A stretch of DNA of 64,000 nucleotides. Source: Rallus limicola. Lineage: Eukaryota > Chordata > Aves > Gruiformes > Rallidae. A model generated the notes under the pieces. It had not been told where the DNA came from and searched no databases. It saw nothing but the letters and a program-made list of their open reading frames with translations. The translations under genes were made by a program, and so were the position numbers. Below are positions 61,901 through 64,000 of this stretch, piece by piece (positions within the stretch are counted from its first letter, which is position 1; each line of letters starts with the position of its first letter). The stretch is from contig JAKCOZ010000005.1 of NCBI GenBank assembly GCA_022605955.1, positions 51,771,762 to 51,835,761 on the forward strand, read 5' to 3'.

Positions 61901-64000
61901 GTAGTTTTTCCTAACTGCACTATCTCTGGGGTCTGCATGCACACATCTGCAAAATCTTTTAAGATGCCTCAGGTGGACATGTTCTGATAGAAAAAATGTT
62001 TCATGACCCAGCCTGGTTACAGAAGAAACAGCTATTGCTTGTAATTGCATTCCCCTCTTCCATTTCTCTTTTGTAATGGTTCTGGTGATCATACTTGATG
62101 GGAAATTCCCAGGTTTGAGGATGACCATGCAATTTTCCTGGAACCTGGACATCTTGGGTGCTAGGTCCTCACAGCCCCCTGGGAGCAGGGTTGGTACCCA
62201 GCCATGAAACTTTGCAAAGTCCTTAAAAGTGGTTTGTGAGTCTGTCTCACTGGAAGCCAGAAGGATCCAGCAGGCTCTATAAAAAATGTTACCCAATGAA
62301 CCTGCTTTTGGTCCCAGGAAAGTGAACATCAAATCTCCTATTGACTTTGACTGGAAGAAGAGCAGGCTTTGAATCAGAGAAATCAGTTTTCCCCCAGCCT
62401 GCAATTACCCCTCTTGTTGCTGTGCTTCAGCATGGCTTGTTTCAAATTAAAATTATCCCAATGTTGGGATGTTCTTGGCTCCTTTGCTTTCCAAGCCCGT
62501 GCCCTTTGCCAAACCAGAACACACCCAGCCTGGATGGCATCGGGCAGGGAGGTCCTAAACTGCCTGGGCAGCGTGCAGTGTTGTGTCTGCCTGCTCTAGT
62601 GAATCAGCCTGGGGTGCTGCTGCATGTTTGCTGTTTGCTTTCTGTTTAGTGGGTTGTAAGTCATTGGGAAAATCAGAAATCCCTTGAAAATGGTGTGCCT
62701 AAGGGAGGAAAAGGATGGTGAGGCAGGAGAGGTAACAGGAGACAGAAAGTCTGACAGGCATCATGGGCTTGGCTGGCATTGGGGTGTCTGTGGCTGACGA
62801 AGAAGCCACTCCAGAGCTTGTGTGCTTCTTCCAGTCCTGTGCAAAACTGGCCCCGAGATTTTAAGACTCAGGCTGGGGTCTGGGAAGGTTTTGCAGCAGC
62901 ATGGCTGCAAATTCCTAACCTCCCTCCTGGGGCTGGGCTAGGTGGTCCTCTTAGCTCTGGACAGTCTTGTGCAGATGATGCCTGGCACTGATTAAATTGA
63001 TTCTTGCAACCCCATCGCTGTCTCTGAGCAGGAGGAGTCCTGCAGGCTTTCTGCTACCCAAAGTCCAGGAAAAAAATATCTTAAGAAGGTCCCGGGCTTA
63101 CAACAACAGAAAAGCCAGCCCTGTGTGAGGGTAAAAGGGTCCCTTGGGGTTTTAAAGCTAAAAATCCTCTTTCTGACAGGTTTGTAACCCGGTTCATCGA
63201 CCTGGATGGCTTGTCATGTATTCTGAACTTTCTCAAAAGCATGGACTATGAGACAGCAGAGTCTCGAATACATACCTCGCTCATTGGATGTATAAAAGCA
63301 CTAATGAACAACTCCCTGGGCCGGTCTCATGTCCTGGCCCATTCAGAGAGTATTAACGTAATCGCTCAGAGTCTGAGCACAGAGAATATTAAGACGAAGG
63401 TGGCAGTGCTGGAAATCATGGGCGCTGTGTGCCTGGTTCCTGGGGGCCACAAAAAGGTACTGGAGGCGATGCTGCACTACCAGAAATACGCCAGCGAGCG
63501 GACTCGTTTTCAGGTAGGTCTTGGGTTACCTCTCACCTTCCAAAATTCATCATTTTTGTCCTTTCCTCCTCCCAGATACCTAAATGCCACTTACAAAGGA
63601 TTTATTGTGGCTGTTTGCGCCTTAGATACTCTGGGAATCACCCCAGAACTGTGTGTCTGAGGAGGTCCTGCAGCTGAGCAGAGAATGAGGAACCAGTTAT
63701 TTAAGACAACATCTGCAACAAAAACCTTGAAACTTGCTTGGGCGAGTTTGCTGGGATTGCAGCTCTGCAAGGCCATAGAACATCTGGATGGGCTGATGTT
63801 AACCAAAATGGGTGCCGGGGTGGGCTGCACTGCAGCAGGCAGCAGCTGATCCATCACCAGTGGGTTGCTACAGGGCCTGTAGGAGCACAATGAGTTGTTC
63901 CTGCATGCATCCTCTGGCCATTTGTGTAGCTCTGGGGCTATTGCTGGGTGTCTTAACTCATGTTGCCTGTTTGACAGACACTGATCAATGACTTGGACAA
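32253..64000 (+). CDS. DAAM1: DAAM1, formin, 5' part of coding region (six exons, open at right edge)
   Basis: The coding sequence is the join of 32253-32435, 46675-46764, 58650-58721, 61285-61379, 63180-63513 and 63978-64000. The joined frame stays open and gives about 265 residues without a stop. DAAM1 is a cytoplasmic formin that links Dishevelled and RhoA in Wnt/planar-cell-polarity signalling to actin filament assembly (family knowledge). The part seen here is the N-terminal segment (residues 1-44) and the first part of the GTPase-binding/FH3 armadillo region, which runs from about residue 45 to 420 in the human protein. The coiled coil, FH1, FH2 and autoregulatory DAD are outside the window. 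Paralogue choice rests on segments such as GISFIFCCF near the N-terminus and [19 protein letters not shown], which match DAAM1 and not DAAM2 as I recall them. All introns but one have GT-AG ends; the exception is a GC donor at 61380. The start ATG is in a strong Kozak context (G at -3, G at +4). Confidence 0.96.
34946..34976. repeat. Poly-T tract, 31 nt
   Basis: An uninterrupted T-run. No AATAAA-type signal in the reverse complement or gene-like sequence adjoins it, so it does not look like the tail of a retrocopy. Confidence 0.95.
34997..35022. repeat. 13-bp tandem duplication
   Basis: AAGAAATTCCTGT is followed directly by AAGAAATTCCTGA. It lies just beyond the poly-T tract. Confidence 0.9.
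41089..41146. repeat. TA-rich microsatellite
   Basis: Mixed (TA)n with GTGAGTGTGCA and CCCACA interruptions. Much of it is self-complementary. Confidence 0.9.
41806..42150 (+). mobile_element. Older CR1 fragment split by a younger CR1
   Basis: The left piece, 41806-41887, carries CTCCTTGGAGACATTTAACA, TCTGGACATGGTCCTAGGCA and GGCTCTAGGTGGCCCTG ending in ATCAGGGG. The expected continuation of such a CR1 (TTGGACCAGATGACCTCCAGAGG) appears only after 42116, as TTGACCAGAAGACCTCCAGT. The sequence between belongs to a second CR1 copy (41888-42116). Both are + strand. The gap is what a nested insertion predicts. Confidence 0.75.
41888..42116 (+). mobile_element. Younger CR1 3'-end copy inserted into an older CR1
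   Basis: It contains GATTCTTTACTATGAGGGTG, TGAAGTACTGGTACAAGTTG, GGAAGTGTTCAAGGCCAGG and GGGCAACCTGGTCCAGT, and ends with CATTCTATGATTCT, the characteristic CR1 terminus. It is about 230 bp, severely 5'-truncated, and flanked on both sides by parts of another CR1. Confidence 0.87.
42850..42995. promoter_or_regulatory. Candidate conserved non-coding element, homeodomain-motif dense
   Basis: Within about 65 bp (42860-42915) the sequence has a run of ATTA/TAAT cores: AAAATTAATTGCCAATTAG, CTAATTATTGAGTTAATGAT and TATTAATTG. It is followed by a GC-balanced stretch with TTACAACTCCGCCGTGCAAT. The density of homeodomain cores next to CR1-rich DNA suggests an enhancer-like element. Conservation cannot be tested here. 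Confidence 0.35.
43119..43806 (-). mobile_element. CR1 LINE fragment, longest in the window
   Basis: The left end (GATCACAGAATCACTAGGTG) is the reverse complement of a CR1 3' end. Minus-strand frames 43818-43564, 43690-43421 and 43500-43183 together give [57 protein letters not shown] and [18 protein letters not shown], the end of the reverse-transcriptase domain and the downstream tail of ORF2. Frame changes between them show that it is dead. It is about 690 bp and truncated at its 5' end. A 174-codon frame on the + strand (43273-43797) is only its antisense shadow. Confidence 0.94.
44259..44407 (+). mobile_element. CR1 LINE 3'-end fragment
   Basis: GGTGGCCCAGAGGAGTGGTG, CACCATCCCTGAAGGTGTTC and TTGGATTTGATGATGTTAGA lead to GTCTTTTCCAACCTCTACAA and a TTCTATGATTCT end. 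This is about 150 bp of CR1 3' sequence in sense orientation, some 450 bp beyond the minus-strand copy at 43119-43806. Confidence 0.9.
45930..46070. promoter_or_regulatory. Candidate AT-rich non-coding element upstream of second coding exon
   Basis: AAATCAGATAAACCAATAAA, GTCAGTAAACAGCTTTATCT and TTTATGATTTGTGATATTAG are motif-rich and free of repeats. They include GATA-like and forkhead-like cores and lie about 600 bp before the exon. Confidence 0.22.
46675..46764 (+). CDS. DAAM1: DAAM1 second coding exon (residues 62-91)
   Basis: This exon is 90 nt, phase 0 on both sides, and encodes 30 residues beginning [20 protein letters not shown] and ending in SKKK. The acceptor has a run of T and C before CCAG at 46671-46674, and the donor is GTAAGA at 46765. 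The peptide is within the start of the GTPase-binding/FH3 region of DAAM-type formins. Because the length is a multiple of three and both boundaries are phase 0, skipping would leave the frame intact. The exon lies between an inverted pair of CR1 copies (minus at 43119-43806, plus at 48040-48515). Confidence 0.96.
48040..48515 (+). mobile_element. CR1 LINE fragment, sense orientation
   Basis: From GACTGGGTCCAGAAGAGGC through AAAGATGATCCGAGGGCTGG, then GTGGTGAAACAGTGGCACAG, GTTGCCCAGAGAGGTGGTA and CATTTAAAGCCAGGTTGGAC, ending GTCTTTTCCAACCCAAACCA and CTATGATTC. The frame 48205-48468 keeps [20 protein letters not shown] and [14 protein letters not shown], the C-terminal tail of CR1 ORF2. It lies in the intron after the second coding exon of DAAM1. 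Confidence 0.93.
53840..53968. repeat. Minisatellite, 43-bp unit, three copies
   Basis: The unit starts GGGATGTTACAGACAAGAAG and ends CATCCCTGCACTGTGA. Copies start at 53840, 53883 and 53926. The first two are identical across the unit and the third differs only at its last bases. Since 43 is not a multiple of three, the + strand frame passing through it rotates from copy to copy, which argues against coding. Confidence 0.95.
57001..57350 (+). mobile_element. CR1 LINE fragment, sense orientation
   Basis: The match begins near GGGGGAGGAGACCTTGAGGG and continues through GGTTGTAGAGAGGTGGGTG, AACAGGCTGCCCAGGGAGG and GGTAGATGAGGTGCTCAGGG to GTCTTTTCCAACTGTGTGAT and TCTGTG. The frame 57071-57265 reads [20 protein letters not shown] and [17 protein letters not shown], a CR1 ORF2 tail of the same type as the minus-strand copy at 43119-43806. 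It is 5'-truncated. Confidence 0.92.
58241..58274. repeat. Poly-C tract
   Basis: Twenty-five C, then AAA, then six C. It lies about 375 bp upstream of the third DAAM1 coding exon. The complementary strand can form G-quadruplexes; the length may be unreliable. Confidence 0.97.
58650..58721 (+). CDS. DAAM1: DAAM1 third coding exon (residues 92-115)
   Basis: A 72-nt exon, phase 0 on both sides, encoding 24 residues: [20 protein letters not shown] followed by SMAA. The acceptor is a pyrimidine-rich stretch ending in TCTAG at 58645-58649, and the donor is a consensus GTAAGT at 58722. The short charged [15 protein letters not shown] segment is typical of DAAM1; the DAAM2 counterpart differs here as I recall it. 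Like the preceding exon, it could be skipped without a frameshift. Confidence 0.95.
58722..61284 (+). other. DAAM1 intron after third coding exon (2,563 bp)
   Basis: Bounded by GTAAGT and CTCACAG. Apart from a short repeated TTTAAGGATTTAA motif at 58932-58964, I see no repeats, genes or motifs. Confidence 0.92.
61285..61379 (+). CDS. DAAM1: DAAM1 fourth coding exon (residues 116-147, last codon split)
   Basis: The acceptor is a good pyrimidine tract ending in CACAG at 61280-61284. The exon is 95 nt: 31 codons plus two bases (AG) of an arginine codon that is completed by G at 63180. It encodes [20 protein letters not shown] and then [11 protein letters not shown] plus the split R. The conserved continuation [10 protein letters not shown] is found at 63181, which fixes the exon end at 61379. 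The next two intron bases are GC, not GT, so this appears to be a GC-AG intron. The acidic/basic helical segment belongs to the GTPase-binding region. Confidence 0.93.
61380..63179 (+). other. DAAM1 intron after fourth coding exon (1,800 bp), GC-AG type
   Basis: Begins GCAATT and ends TCTGACAG. The donor region reads ATGAG/GCAATTCCC. T-rich tracts lie at 61510-61730. A 190-codon minus-strand frame (61832-62404) has no recognisable family and is within chance expectation. Confidence 0.85.
63180..63513 (+). CDS. DAAM1: DAAM1 fifth coding exon (residues 147-258, FH3/armadillo)
   Basis: A 334-nt exon: one base completing arginine 147, then 111 codons, ending phase 0 before a GTAGGT donor at 63514. 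The acceptor is TCTGACAG at 63172-63179. The peptide contains [53 protein letters not shown] and [20 protein letters not shown]. These are the helical repeats of the FH3/armadillo domain that forms the autoinhibitory and Rho-binding half of diaphanous-type formins. This is the best-conserved piece in the window and removes any doubt about the gene family. Confidence 0.97.
63514..63977 (+). other. DAAM1 intron after fifth coding exon (464 bp)
   Basis: Bounded by GTAGGT and TTTGACAG. An internal pyrimidine tract ending in CTCCCAG at about 63575 resembles a second acceptor, followed by 28 residues open in one frame, but using it would give a premature stop in the DAAM1 frame. Confidence 0.92.
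63978..64000 (+). CDS. DAAM1: DAAM1 sixth coding exon, truncated by window edge
   Basis: The acceptor is TTTGACAG at 63970-63977 and the exon begins in phase 0 with ACACTGATC. It reads TLINDLD plus two bases of the next codon (AA, consistent with lysine) before the window ends. TLINDLDK directly follows ERTRFQ in DAAM1, so the splice from 63513 to 63978 gives the expected protein. The rest of the exon lies outside. Confidence 0.9.

Noticed and set aside
61832..62404. 190-codon minus-strand frame in the GC-AG intron
   Set aside because: No homology recognised, and the length is near chance expectation for a window this size.
32253..64000. DAAM2 as the identity of the formin
   Set aside because: The N-terminal segment ([19 protein letters not shown]) and the [19 protein letters not shown] exon fit DAAM1; DAAM2 has a shorter and different N-terminus as I recall it.
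1..64000. CRISPR array, tRNA, rRNA or bacterial operon
   Set aside because: No regularly spaced direct repeats with unique spacers, no tRNA B-box plus cloverleaf, and no dense same-strand coding. The only array-like repeat is the spacer-less 43-bp triplication.

Overview
This is vertebrate nuclear DNA, most likely from a bird. It has long CpG-poor introns with GT-AG splice signals and many 5'-truncated CR1 LINE copies, several of which keep 3' ends close to the ATTCTATGAT type. It also carries a fragment that resembles the ITPRIP-like gene family, which is expanded in birds. I see no prokaryotic genes, CRISPR array, rRNA or tRNA. The species cannot be named from this sequence.

The one clear gene is the 5' part of DAAM1 (dishevelled-associated activator of morphogenesis 1, a formin) on the + strand. 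Six coding exons are visible: 32253-32435, 46675-46764, 58650-58721, 61285-61379, 63180-63513 and 63978 to the window edge. Joined, they encode residues 1 to about 265, meaning the N-terminal segment and the first part of the GTPase-binding/FH3 armadillo region. The rest of FH3, the coiled coil, FH1, FH2 and DAD lie beyond the right edge. The protein reads as DAAM1 rather than DAAM2. One junction, at 61379/61380, appears to use a GC rather than GT donor.

Region by region: 1-32212 is probably the first intron of DAAM1, since the first coding exon has an acceptor just upstream of its 5'UTR; no upstream noncoding exon or strong CpG island is visible. This stretch holds CR1 fragments, simple repeats, an antisense ITPRIPL1-like fragment near 15.2-15.5 kb, a perfect 15-bp-arm hairpin near 13.8 kb, and several AT-rich motif-dense stretches that could be conserved regulatory elements. 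The intron 32436-46674 holds a CR1-in-CR1 nested insertion, two more CR1 pieces and a homeodomain-motif-dense block near 42.9 kb. The intron 46765-58649 holds two CR1 pieces, a three-copy 43-bp tandem repeat and a long C-run. The last three introns are short and lack recognisable repeats.

The novelty here is modest. The best items are the non-canonical donor, the antisense ITPRIPL1-like fragment, the nested and inverted CR1 arrangement, and the candidate regulatory blocks. I found no convincing undescribed multi-gene system.
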